Below are positions 49,227 through 61,100 of a stretch of DNA of 64,000 nt, in pieces. The notes under the pieces were generated by a model, which was not told where the DNA came from, made no database searches, and saw only the letters and a list, made by a program, of their open reading frames with translations. Numbering within the stretch: the stretch's first letter is position 1; the number at the start of each line of letters is the position of its first letter. Location of the stretch: positions 5,651,001-5,715,000 of the forward strand of contig NC_134029.1 in the NCBI RefSeq assembly GCF_964204645.1. The letters are read 5' to 3'. The translations under genes were made by a program, and so were the position numbers. This stretch comes from Tubulanus polymorphus (taxonomy: Eukaryota; Nemertea; Palaeonemertea; Tubulaniformes; Tubulanidae).

Positions 49227-49360
49227 GCATAACCACAACAGCGACAACAATAACCCAGCTACTTTTGGTTGAGTGATATGCATCATAATTCATATTTCAT
49301 AGATATATTTTTTCATTGATCCAATTGTATTCTTACCATATTTGATTTGTCGATGGAATG
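49227..49360 (+). pseudogene. Remnant of a VWD-gene last exon (unit 4)
   Basis: In frame it reads HNHNSDNNNPATFG and then a stop at 49270-49272, a diverged version of the HNHN...PWYFG tail of VWD copy A. The following GATATGCATCATAATTCATA and GATCCAATTGTATTCTTACC match the copy A and B 3' UTRs. The rest of the gene is not recognisable upstream. Confidence 0.65.
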
Positions 49361-49406
49361 TTCATCATATATCATATGTATGTCATTAATTCAGTCATAA
49401 TACTAA

Positions 49407-50685
49407 TCACAAATATTCGATAAATTCGCAGACGAAACCGTTTCTGTTGAAGCAAGGAGTCGTATAAAGCCAAGGTGCCGGTATTTTAGGATCAAAGATC
49501 CAAAATCGAGCACATTCCTCCCATATCGTAGCGATATCTTTGGGATGCCAAAATGATTTATCGACAATCGGTCCGCTTCCATTGAGCCAGCGCATTTTCT
49601 CCGGGTAACCAGCGGGACCTCTTACAGCAACAAAATAATGTCCTGTAAAAATGAAACCGATTATTATACGTAAAGAAACCGCATGAAATAATCCATAATT
49701 ATGTACTAATTTCTATGGATTTCTAATTGCTTTAACATTGATGCATTGATTGCGTTTTTTACAAGTGGCCTTTGAATGCTAAGTTTACGTGACTACGGTA
49801 AGAGAAAGGGCCTACGGATATTTACCAGTTTTGTTATTAAGTACATCGTGGAGCGTCGTCCATTCTAACGGACTGAGGACTGAAGCCAGATTGCCCCCGT
49901 TCTTCCAGCATTCTTCGCTAGCTTCTGTCACATTTACTTGGATGCCAGGCGGTGAAAGTTTGAACGTCTTTTTACCGTCCTGTTTTACAAAATACAATAA
50001 AGCAAGTAACAAAGGGTACCGGGAACTGTGGCAATCGAGGATTCCACGTATGGCAGGCGAGGATCCGCCAAATTCGCTAGTGGTTACTCGGTTACCGCAC
50101 TTCAATTTCTTAAACATTTCAATTAAATTCGAATTAACTTAATCAATTTCCAATGGAACTATGCCATGCACTCATTTCGAACGTCAATCTTATATCTAGA
50201 CTTGTTTTCGGATTTGGAAGCCTTAATATCAAGTTCAAGGATGATTAAAAATGAACTAATTTTCACTACTCATAATTGAGTTTATTGTTACGCTATCTGG
50301 TGTGTGCCCGTACCCCCATTGAACATTACCGAGAAAGTAATGCTTATCAACAATTTTGATTTTCGCGAAAACTTCAAAATATATAACTCACCTTGTAGAA
50401 GAAACGCATCTTCGTATTTCTTTCGATGGGCTGCAAGGCATTGTATATGAACCTGTCATATAAACGGCAACGTGCAGGACTAATTTGAAATCCGGAACAA
50501 TTCGACATCGTTTGACAATACAAAGAGCAAATGGCGGCTGAATCAGTGGCAGTTTCGAACAAGATTGCATTCTGTTCAGAGCCGACGATACCTCCGATCT
50601 GTCTATACCAGCCATAAATCGTTTGTGAAATTACGACCGCCGACGACAACAGAGCGACAAAAACGACCGGAAAATACATCTGCAT
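49407..50685 (-). CDS. Secreted PAN/apple plus C-type-lectin protein 3 (intact)
   Basis: Three exons on the minus strand (50392-50685, 49826-49979, 49407-49642) total 684 bases, or 227 aa. The architecture is the same as lectin 1: signal peptide (1-20), PAN/apple-like module, then a C-type lectin domain with four framework cysteines. The MRWLNGSG segment is present. HPKD and PWLYTTPC replace the usual sugar-binding motifs. Intron 1 is enlarged by a copy of dispersed repeat D, absent from the same intron of lectins 1 and 2. The gene sits tail to tail with a VWD last-exon remnant. By similarity it duplicated recently together with the other two lectins. Confidence 0.85.
50022..50328 (+). repeat. 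Dispersed repeat D, copy 4 (in lectin 3 intron)
   Basis: CTGTGGCAATCGAGGATTCC and GGCAGGCGAGGATCCGCC are nearly identical to copy 3. A diverged AT-rich body follows, ending in GCTATCTGGTGTGTGCCC and CCCCCATTGA, which resembles the end of copy 2. It inserted after the lectin duplication, since the sister introns lack it. Confidence 0.65.
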
Positions 50686-52185
50686 CGTTTCTTGTTTGAG
50701 GTTTAATGGGAAATGATTTGGAAAACGCGCACTTTATAATTCATATCAGTGATAGATTTTTCTATTTACAACAGACGAATGCGCGCCGCACGCGTTCTTG
50801 TATTCTTGTCATTTATTCATGAAAAATATCGAATGTATCGTGGACATTAAAAACAGTTTTGCCATTTCAATAGATTCAGTGATGTAACGCTATACTCTAA
50901 ACGAAAAGCATTCCGACTTTGTATTGAGAACGTAACATGAATTTAGATGAAAAACATAGTCATCATGATCTAAAATATCACCAACGGCTCTCCACACCAT
51001 GATGCCTTCATCCGTCCGTTTTCACTAACTACTGCGAGGTCTTCCAACCATCGACAACAAAATGGGCTTTCCAAATCGTGTTTGACAATGCTAAAGAAAT
51101 TCCCAAATTGTAAAAAAGCAATTGCATTAGTGTATTCATGATATATTTACTTTATTTATAAGCTCTCTAAATAATATAGATAATGTATATTAAATGAATC
51201 CTGATACATAATCACAATCATAAACAAATTTCATCGTTTGTGAATCATATAATCAATACCGTCATTAACAATTGGTACGATCATCATTACAAACGTGTAA
51301 CAACGACACCATTCCGTTTTAAAATGGTTTTTCCTCCAATATTCATCAAACAAAAGCCGTTTATGGACGGATATCTGTACATTAAAAAAACTATTTACAA
51401 TACAACGGACGGATTTTTCAACTGAAGAGTTCGATCACTTGTAAAAAGGAAATCTATCAGCATTATCACGATGACTGGGTTTTTATTTTGATGATCAACA
51501 ACCTACATTCCTCTCATGTTGCGGAAATTTACCATTTCCGGAATCGTCTTAAAACGAATGATTTTCTTTTTTAAGTGTTCAATGGATTGTTTTTTTCCCT
51601 TATTCCGCAATGAGATTGGTGACGAAAAACCGGTATTTATCTATGGAATGTAGTCATAATTTTGTAACACTTTGATTCGTTAAGCTGATAAAAAAACAAT
51701 ATAATTTCAACATTTTCTAAATTCGTCTATTATCACAGATATTCGCGACATAAAAATGCATAAAAGTATTTCTACACAATAACGCCTCCCTTATTAAGGC
51801 GCAAACTATCAACTTAAGCAAAGATTCTCAAAAGACTTTTCACTTTCAACGGTCTTTCTAAAACTAACAAATCTTGGGGGAAGTTTTACATCACCTAAAA
51901 GTATTCTTAATGGCAAAAAACATTCGATGACATGTAAATTTCACTGATTATCTTTTTCGTTGATCACGTGATATAGTATCAATTGTAAATTTCATAATAT
52001 ACATTGAATACCATCCATTGTCTATTGTATTTCAAATACATGATTAATTAACGGTTCTAAAATCTCATTGTTGGTTTGTAATTCGTTTAAGCATTTCTTC
52101 TTTCTAAATCATAATCATTAAATACAAAATAATTGTATCAAGAATAACAATTTAAAAAACGCCACGCAAAAAAACCCCAATAAAT
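50686..52185. other. Intergenic region, nothing recognised
   Basis: AT-rich, without domain-bearing ORFs. Its left part should hold the promoter of lectin 3 (-) and its right part the 3' UTR of the WD40 gene (-). Confidence 0.45.
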
Positions 52186-55100
52186 CTAGTCATCGTCGTA
52201 AAATGCGAACGGGTCGTTTCGGTTGACTTTTAATTTCGGCGGATCGATTATTGGAGTGTCGGCGAGGTCGAAACATTTCAACGATTGATATTCACTCGGT
52301 CCACCGCGGTCTATTCGTATCGGTTTATTTTTCTCGTGTCGTAACCTAAAGCAAAGAGATTGACAGATGATGGCTAATTCATAATTCAGCAATTGACTGT
52401 GGTTACAAAATATGCATAGGTACCACCAATATATAATGTAAATACCATTTTATTCTGCAAAAAGTGCAAGCAAAAGCCTGCTGGGACTTGTAAAGAGTAA
52501 GTCCCAAGTAAAATGCATCAACTGGATATAGATTATCTGCCAGATCCACGCAAAAGAGGGGGCAGATGCAATAAAACTTTGTTACCTTTTTCCTGTTCCA
52601 TTTCTGAATGGTTTTTTGGCTATCTGCTCGGCTATCGCGTCGTCATCAACGAAGAACTGTGATTTTCCGATGTACGTAGGAGTTGTGGGCTTTTCCTGCA
52701 ACTATAAATAGTTCAATTGTATTTAGCGAGACATCTCCCGTTTCGGGCATAGAAAAATTACTGTGTATACTTTTTACTGGATATACATACAACCTTTCAG
52801 ATAAAGTCTACTTTTACATAGGATAGATCTAATGTTGATCAAAAACTGTGGATCAATCCGAAAAGAATTTTTTTCATTGATTCAATATGATGGAATGAAA
52901 TAAATTTGAGCTTTGTTATCAAAGGTTTACAACAGGGATTGAAGCCTGAAATATCCTGAGGTCCCTGTTCCAGAGTTGTGAATTACATTTCACTCTCACA
53001 AGCAAAAATTCATAATTGCAGAACTGGGTTCCGAATAGATGGAGGTTCGTAATTTACGTACATGTACCTTTTCTTCTGTGTCGGAGTTTTGCGCCGAATC
53101 GCCATCCACAACGCCATCTATTGACTGAGTTCGATCGAGTACGGGATGTGACGGTAAACTGAGTGGATCGACGAGCACGTCGTAAGGAACCATAGGATGC
53201 TGGAACGTCGACGGATCGAAAACATCCCACGGATCTGGCTGACCGAAAGTACCTAAAATAATAGCAGAATAGCTTCCGGTTTACAATATGAAGAATGATA
53301 ATTTCATGTTTTTCAAAGTAAAGAAAATATACAAGTTGATTTAATCAGTAATAACAAGTACCTATGTAGTCGCCATCGAATGTCCATAGACGAACTGTAC
53401 AATCTAACGATGCAGTGATTATCATTTTATGGTCTTCCACCAGATCTAAAGCGGTTACGCTGTCAATATGACCTCGCCACATTATCAACACTACAAATAT
53501 ATGAGCAACATTTCAAGCGGACTGTACACCGCACCATTATTTTGAATCGGCCTATGTGCACCTTCCAGCATCCTCCAGTTGAACCTCCGATATTGAATCA
53601 ATATTCCGAGCTAAGACCCAAATGAAAATTGGTATCAATTTCAGAGTGGATATGATGAACTACCGGCTGTTAAAAGCTGATTCTCTGGTGCCATGTAGTG
53701 ATATAATACTAATACTAATAGGTAGTACTCACATTCAGGTGGTTCAATAGTCGGGCCGTTCGTTGCGTAGCCTTCTATTTTCCAAACGTAAATAAAGCCC
53801 ATACTGTCAGCGGTGTACAATGTCTTATCATTTCGATCGACCTCCATAGTAGTAACCATAACACCGGGTCGATGCGACTACAAAATAACGAATACAAATG
53901 GATTAACGAAAACCTGAAAACTTTGTGGGTAGTTTGTTCAACTGTTGAACCAATTTTTGACGAGGCTTGAAATGTTTTGCCGCTGAATGTAACGTAAGGT
54001 ACTTACACCGGGAAATTGAGCCATCAGTTTACCGCCGTTGTATACACCCCAGAAATGAATGTGTCCTCGCGGTCCACTTGATATCAGAGAACCGGCGTCT
54101 TTATTATACGAACGCGATTTCAGGAACAGTAATTTATTCACGCTTAGATCTCCATCCACTGAAAAAGCAGTTTTCGAGAAAATACGGGTGAGAACCTTCA
54201 CGAAATAAATTTATCGAATAAATAAATCGATTTATTTAAAAACTTACAGGATTCGTGTTCGTAGTTTCGAGGTTCCGGTGCATGAAGGTGACAGAATATG
54301 TGACCGGATATTAGATTCCAAACGATCACTTCACCGTCGTAACTCGACGTCGCCAGAAACGATGGCGAACTCACCGCAACTGACAGTATATCTTCTTTAT
54401 GTCCATTAGCCTGAAACATGAAGCAACCGCAGTGAAACGAACATTTCATCAACAGATGAGAAGACCTCTCTACACAATGTTGTATTGGCATCTTCAGTTG
54501 CGACTGAACCAATCAAAGGTCAATTTCCATCTAAACCAATCTGATAAATGAACACTTGTCTTAGGTTTAGAGCCACTTTCTAAATGGCGGATCAAAGTCC
54601 CAGTGACTTGTAGAAAATTATTTAACTGGGTTATTGCAGATCAACGGAACGTCATGACAAACCACAGGGATTTGAGAAGTTGCCATTACAAACATCGAAT
54701 TTCTTCCAAAGATTTGGGTAAAAATCTTGTGTTCGTTGCATCTGATATGCAAGTTAATACCGAAAGTTATTGACCTACTTACAATGTCGTCTGCCCAGTT
54801 TGGTAATGGATGACTGATGTGATGAACTCCCTCTGAATTATCAGTGTACATATTTATTCTTCTATCCCAACCGACTGCTATCACATATCTACAGTAAATT
54901 TTACAGTAAAATAAACAGAACTGCTATCAAGCTATAATGTCATGCAAGCATGACTAAGGTACTTCAAAATTGCCTTTTTTTCTTATTCCATTTGAGGCCA
55001 AACATACTGCAGTTTTAAAATGTCCTAAAATTTTGAACCCCACTCCTTTCCTGCATTGTGTTTACAGGAGAAAGTGGTTTTATTCTAGAACCCCTCCCCT

Positions 55101-58100
55101 CCGAACTGTATATATAAAAGTAGATGATCCCCGCAATGCTTTTTGTCTGTACCTGTTTCGATTCATCTCGACGTAACACACAGAACAGATCTCTTCATTG
55201 TCAGCTTCTGAAATCAATATCAGAATGATCTTATTAGTAAGAGGGTCACTTCAGGAAATGATAGGATCGTACTGCCTTATTGTCGTAGTAATTGTACCTT
55301 TTTGCATCGTTCTCAAACAATGTCCATTATTGTAGTTCCAAATACGTAAACAGCCATCTCTACCTCCTGTTATGAGTCTACGTAGAAAATACAGTCGACA
55401 TTAAAAAATTAAACCATTTTCTCTGCATATTAACCGCAGTTTCATCAAATTTAGAAACTGTAAATTGAGTTTCAATATGAAAAGTACCTTCTATCGGTAT
55501 TATCGAATGAGACGCAAGTAATAGCACTCTCGCCGTGCGCCTCGTTGAATTCAAATATCAAATTTCCCGATTCAAAGTCCCATATTTTGACAACCTGTCA
55601 GTTGAAACATATCAAAAATATCAAACATCGGAATAACAAGCGTCCGTGAAAACTCAATTGTTAACTAACATTGATAATGGTTAATGAATTATTCAAATAA
55701 CTTACAGAACCATCAGAACATGTTATCAGCTGTTTGAATGAAGGGTTGTACTTAATACAATGAATTGCCTCTTTATGCGTGACCGGAATTTCAGCACTAA
55801 AGTGCGGCCTGAAAAAACGGAACGTTTCTTTTTTAAAAATAAGCAGTCTAAGCCGATGTCGGAAGATGGCAGAGTGTTTGTTCGCTTACTTGACAACTTG
55901 GCTAATCATCGCCATCTGATCAGTAGCAACGACGAGGCCTCGGTTGAATATCGAATAAAAACACGTCTGCAAATCGCCGCGAATCTTGTGACCTTTCGGA
56001 CGAATCGTGTGAATACAATTATGATCTTGGATATCCCAAACCTACAACAAAACAATCATTAGATATTCATTCCTCAAACCACCGAGCACCACTCAGGTCA
56101 TTGATAGCAGGTTAAAGGTTTCATTTTCAGAAGAAGCATCAACAAAACTTCATTTGGGATTTGGAAACCTCATTTGATCAGGGGTCAGTCGCTTCAAAGT
56201 TTGTTTAAAGTTAGGCATCATCATGGTTATCATGCAGTTTGATTGTCACTTTTTCACCTATCCACTCTAAACAACTTTTGAGCAACCAACCCCCAGATCA
56301 ATAGCCGCTGCACCTCCTCTCCTATTTATGGATTAATCTCCAGTCTTACCTTGACACATTTATCTGTTGAGACACTATAAATCCTATTTTCTTCCTCTGA
56401 GATACGCAAATAAGAAATGGGAGCGCTGTGTCCTCGTATAGTGGCAGTTGGTTTTCTGATTAAAGCAAAAATATTGTTTTTAAGTTATGCTTAATTTCTG
56501 AAAAGTTCAACGATTGAGTGATCAAAAACAATTCACATGAAACATCAAAACTAAACAGGTATTTGTTTGATGGCTTTATGTCGTTCAGATCTTGGTTTCC
56601 CAAGACTAACCGTATTGGATTATTCATTTAACCTCATGATGGGACGGCCTTTGAAGTGTTGCCCGCACACTGTAAGCAGCCAGCAGGACTCAAACCTGCT
56701 TATCAATCAGCACTGATAGTGGTTGCAACAGCATCTCACTGAGCGACCGAGGCCACTGTAGTTGAATAGGTAATTTCTAGTGGTTACTTACCCTGAAACG
56801 TAAGGATTCCAAATTCTGAGTATTCTGTCCATTCCTAAATACAAAAAAGGGAAAAACATTACTTAATGATTGGTAAATGAGGAAATTAACATAAGTGGGC
56901 ATCAGTTTCAGTTGTGGTATTGTACTTATTGGAAACATGAAGCGAAACCAGAAATTTCAGTTAAACTTTGTCATGAGATGAAACCCAGATAAAAAGATCA
57001 TTTGTCGCCTACCTCCAGTAACAATAACATTTTTCGATTTCGAGAAATCGAACGTTTTGACGCCCTTGTAAATTTTGAAAACGGTCTGATCGGCTTTCAG
57101 TCGATGTTTCGCCTCTTTCCACGAGTAACTGATTTTCTGTTTCGGTTTTTCGTGGTTCGTATTTTGGTCTTTCATCTGTTGTTCAATCTGCGTACTGCCT
57201 TGGGTGTAACCTGCAACAAATATACAGTGAGAATGCTGTAGAAAAAATACATAAGCAACGAGTTGATCAGCGAGTCTATTGCCAACCTCTGAAATTCTAA
57301 CTCAGGGATAAAAAACCTGAAACCTTTTACTGACACAGTGATCAAATGCTGCAAAAAGAAAAGCTAATTTATCAGGGATGTTTTAAGGACATAAGCGAGG
57401 GGCTGATCTATGAAAATTAAAAGGTCGGAGTCCATAATAAAAGAAATAAAAGAAGAGGGTTCCATGTGTTTCCGCCTTCAGTTTTAGACATTTTTGAAGA
57501 AATATATCCAAAAGGTTGCAATTTCCGAGAGGACGAGCGTCAAACATACGTGTTTTAATGATCTCTGTCTTAACAAAAAGGGCAACGGTCCAGACTCCCG
57601 AGACCACCGCCTAAATCCACCCCTGATAAGTTCACTTAACATAAGATAATATCCTTAATCCTTGCTAGAAAGGATATTATCTGTGTCCCTAACAAGCGCT
57701 CACCTATAACTAGAGCAGTTCCCGAGTGATTGGAGCACGATATCACTTGTCTGATAGAGTTGTAGTATTTCACCTCCTGTACCCAATCATCGTGTACTTT
57801 CCATCGGATGAATTTACAGCTCGGACTGTTCGCGACGACTTCGATTCCGACGCTCGCTATTCCTTCGGTTTTTGGCATCTTTTTCCAAGTTCTGATCGTC
57901 AAATAGAACGAAATGAAGGCTTTGATTAAAACATCACAGATGATTCCATATAGGGAGCTAAGTGACACAATGTACATAAAGTGAAACGTACCTAAGGCAT
58001 TCTCCGGCATTGTTGATAACTAGTATATTGATACATCCCATACTGTCTCCATACAGTATCATACACTCATCATGACCCGTAGAACTAGAATGAAGTATTA

Positions 58101-61100
58101 TATGAATACGCACGTCTTCGAAACAGGTAACTATTTACACATATTAGTGGACACAGTGTTGATATCAATACATACCAGTAATCCAACTTTAACGGAACGG
58201 TTTCAAAACCACTAATTTGACAGTACGGCTCGAATGAAGACAATTCGAAAAACTGAATTTCTCGATCCCTGAAAATCGCAGAGATGCATTATCTATCAAT
58301 AAATCTGAACAAACTGTAAAGCGTTTTTTTAAGATGGGATAAAACAGCACAGATTCATGACTCTTCCGAGTGGCATAAAATGAACTGAGAAAGTACCGGT
58401 ATGGGTTTCATGAGTAAAAAGTTTTACCGTTTCAATTCATCAACCCTTTATGCTTCATCGATGTGATTTCAGATTCATTGAAAGGAATGAATGTCAAGAG
58501 AGCTGAAGTATAAATGATGAAAGTAATGTTTCACTTACCCAGTAGCTACAATGAATTTATTGTAGTGGGGCATTATTACAAAATCTGTAATCCATTTTTG
58601 TTTTTGTCTTGTAGATTGCTCAACAGTCTGAAGAAAAGATTTAAAAAGATGAAGTTGAACCTCAGTAACATCAATAAGAAACAATAGAAGTAGAAACGGG
58701 TGTAGAATTTTTCAACTATTTACATACCACAACTGTTCTTTGACGTTTCAGGTCCAATGATCCGGACCAAAAAGATACTAATCCATCCTAAAAAAATTTT
58801 TTTTTAAAACAGAAAGAAATTTATTGGAGGCCGTGAATTTCAAAAAATGATTGTACTAATCTGCAAAACATTCTTATTAATCCTACGCTTAAAATGAAAA
58901 AATAAAGACCGACGAAATTACTTGAACTAGTTTGAGCAAGTTATCTTGAGGAATACTTATGTTGTTACGAAATCATGAGATTTATTTACAAAATCCAAAA
59001 AAAGAGACTTATCAAGCAATAAGATGTGAAGATGTGATACAAACTAGAGGTATAATGTGCCCAGCATCAAATCAGCTAGAAACCAAAAAATTTATAGCAG
59101 AGCAAATATATTTGACTTAACTTACCTTACTACAGGCGATAACGTGTCCATCAGCAGTATCGCTGATGCGAAGAACTTGTTCTCTGTGGGGCATATTTTC
59201 AATCTTCGCCGGCCGATGGAAGCATACCTCCTTCGCGCGCAGGTACGAATCTTCTTTCTCGGCGTATTCCAACTGCATGTACGTACAGAATTCATCCCAT
59301 GTAATGAGACCTTCCGACGACCAGTCAATCTTTTGAAACAAGGCATCGATCTGTTGAACCTGCCATAAATAATAAATTTTCTATAATCATTTTTGGTAAT
59401 GGAGTACCCGTATCTAGGCTTAAACCTATGTTTTTTTATATCTGAGTTGGGATTATAGGGCATTAATGAATCTTACATACATTTTCAAAGCCAACAAGAT
59501 TTAATCTTTTTTAAATCCTACAATAAACTATACAATTTTCATAATTTTCTTAATTTGCCAATGCTTACTGGGTAATCAACATTTTCAATGGGCACTGAAT
59601 AATGAATATTTGTTCTGAACTTAGATCAGGGTAAATTAAGCCAATAAAATTTATCTTTATCGATACTTAAATCAAATTTATTCTTATGATAAATATTATC
59701 GTTACTACTTAGATTAGATCACCTTCACCTCTTAGAGTAAAGCATAATTTGAGGATAACATATTCATTCCAAAAAATTCATTTTTCTATTCATCAATGTT
59801 TACGGTAATTAGGACCGCAGATTAATGTTATGCTTTGTAAAACATTTTGATTCTCAGTTTAAGCTCATAATTGATTGCAAGCCATATATCTCACCAGTAT
59901 TCTATTTTTGCGAGTCTTTGAAAATGAAATATATTTCAAATTAATTCATCAAATCAAGTAAATACACCGTATCGGGGCCAGTATAAGAATATAGGGCCTA
60001 GATACAATCAGGACAAGGGTTGAATGAAAAACAGTGAAAAAGATTCCACATGTTCATGACTGCAAATGAATCTAAAATTATATGCGAAATGTTTTTACCT
60101 TCGATCCAGTAATGTGAAGTTTAGCCTTGAGTAACTCCTTGAATTGTACGAGATCGAGTTTGCCTTCACTTCCATAGCTAGCTGTTTCGAATGCCTTTTT
60201 CAGATCTTCTAACGTTTCGATGTTTATTTTCTCTTCAAGCTGAAGCAAGAAACGTTAATCAGTTTATTTTCGACAAAAGGGAGACAAATATTTTTCTTAC
60301 AGTGAGGATCCCTAAGTGACCCACTATTCTATCAAATAAGGGACAATTGCTTCTTCACATAAATCGTGATTACTCTGTACTTCCACATTTACTAATCAAA
60401 ATGATTGTCCATGATTTTTTGCTAGAATGTGTTAGTTTACTGACATTTTCAGCGTCAAGAAGGCACAAGACAGAATCACGAACTTCCGTATTCATTAAAC
60501 AGGTCAATAAACTAGTAAATCACAATGTGAATTATTTGTGAAACATACAACTGGCACCAGATTGTTTAATATTCACCTGGTCATAAACTCATTAAATATT
60601 CATTAACGGGCAAACCCTGTTTAGAACCAGACTGCGACCCATTCGATATTTAATTAATTCAAACAACACCTCTACTAGACATTCATCGAGCCGCCTGAGC
60701 GTCAAAGTCGGTAAAATGTGCGATTCACGCCACATTTAATAAACACAACTGCCTTACAGAATCATAGCATGTGCGGCAATAAACCGCAGGAAACTAGAAA
60801 ATTCACCATCAAAGATAGAAGTTAGATGAAAGCATAGAGAAAATGGCCGGGGCAAAAATTATTTCGAAATTGGTAAATAGGGCGGAGAGGTGAATAATAA
60901 TCTATAACACATTGATCGGAGATAGCTTTGATATTTAAGAATGCCACAGATTAGAAGAGTATCGTTTGAAATATTCATTAAAAGAAACCATGATTAAGAA
61001 ATGGTCTTAAGATCATCTTAGAAATAACTAAATGATTTAAGTAATTTAGGCACAGCTCTAGTAAAGTTGAAGTAACAAGGAAGGAAATGGGGCCTTCATA

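Noticed and set aside
56680-56758. Functional tRNA gene
   Set aside because: The A and B boxes are present, but the acceptor-stem halves do not pair and a truncated relative exists elsewhere, so SINE is the better call.
57636-58010. 124-codon minus ORF treated as its own gene
   Set aside because: It reads through one WD40 exon and the adjacent intron. Only 57704-57891 is coding in the spliced model.
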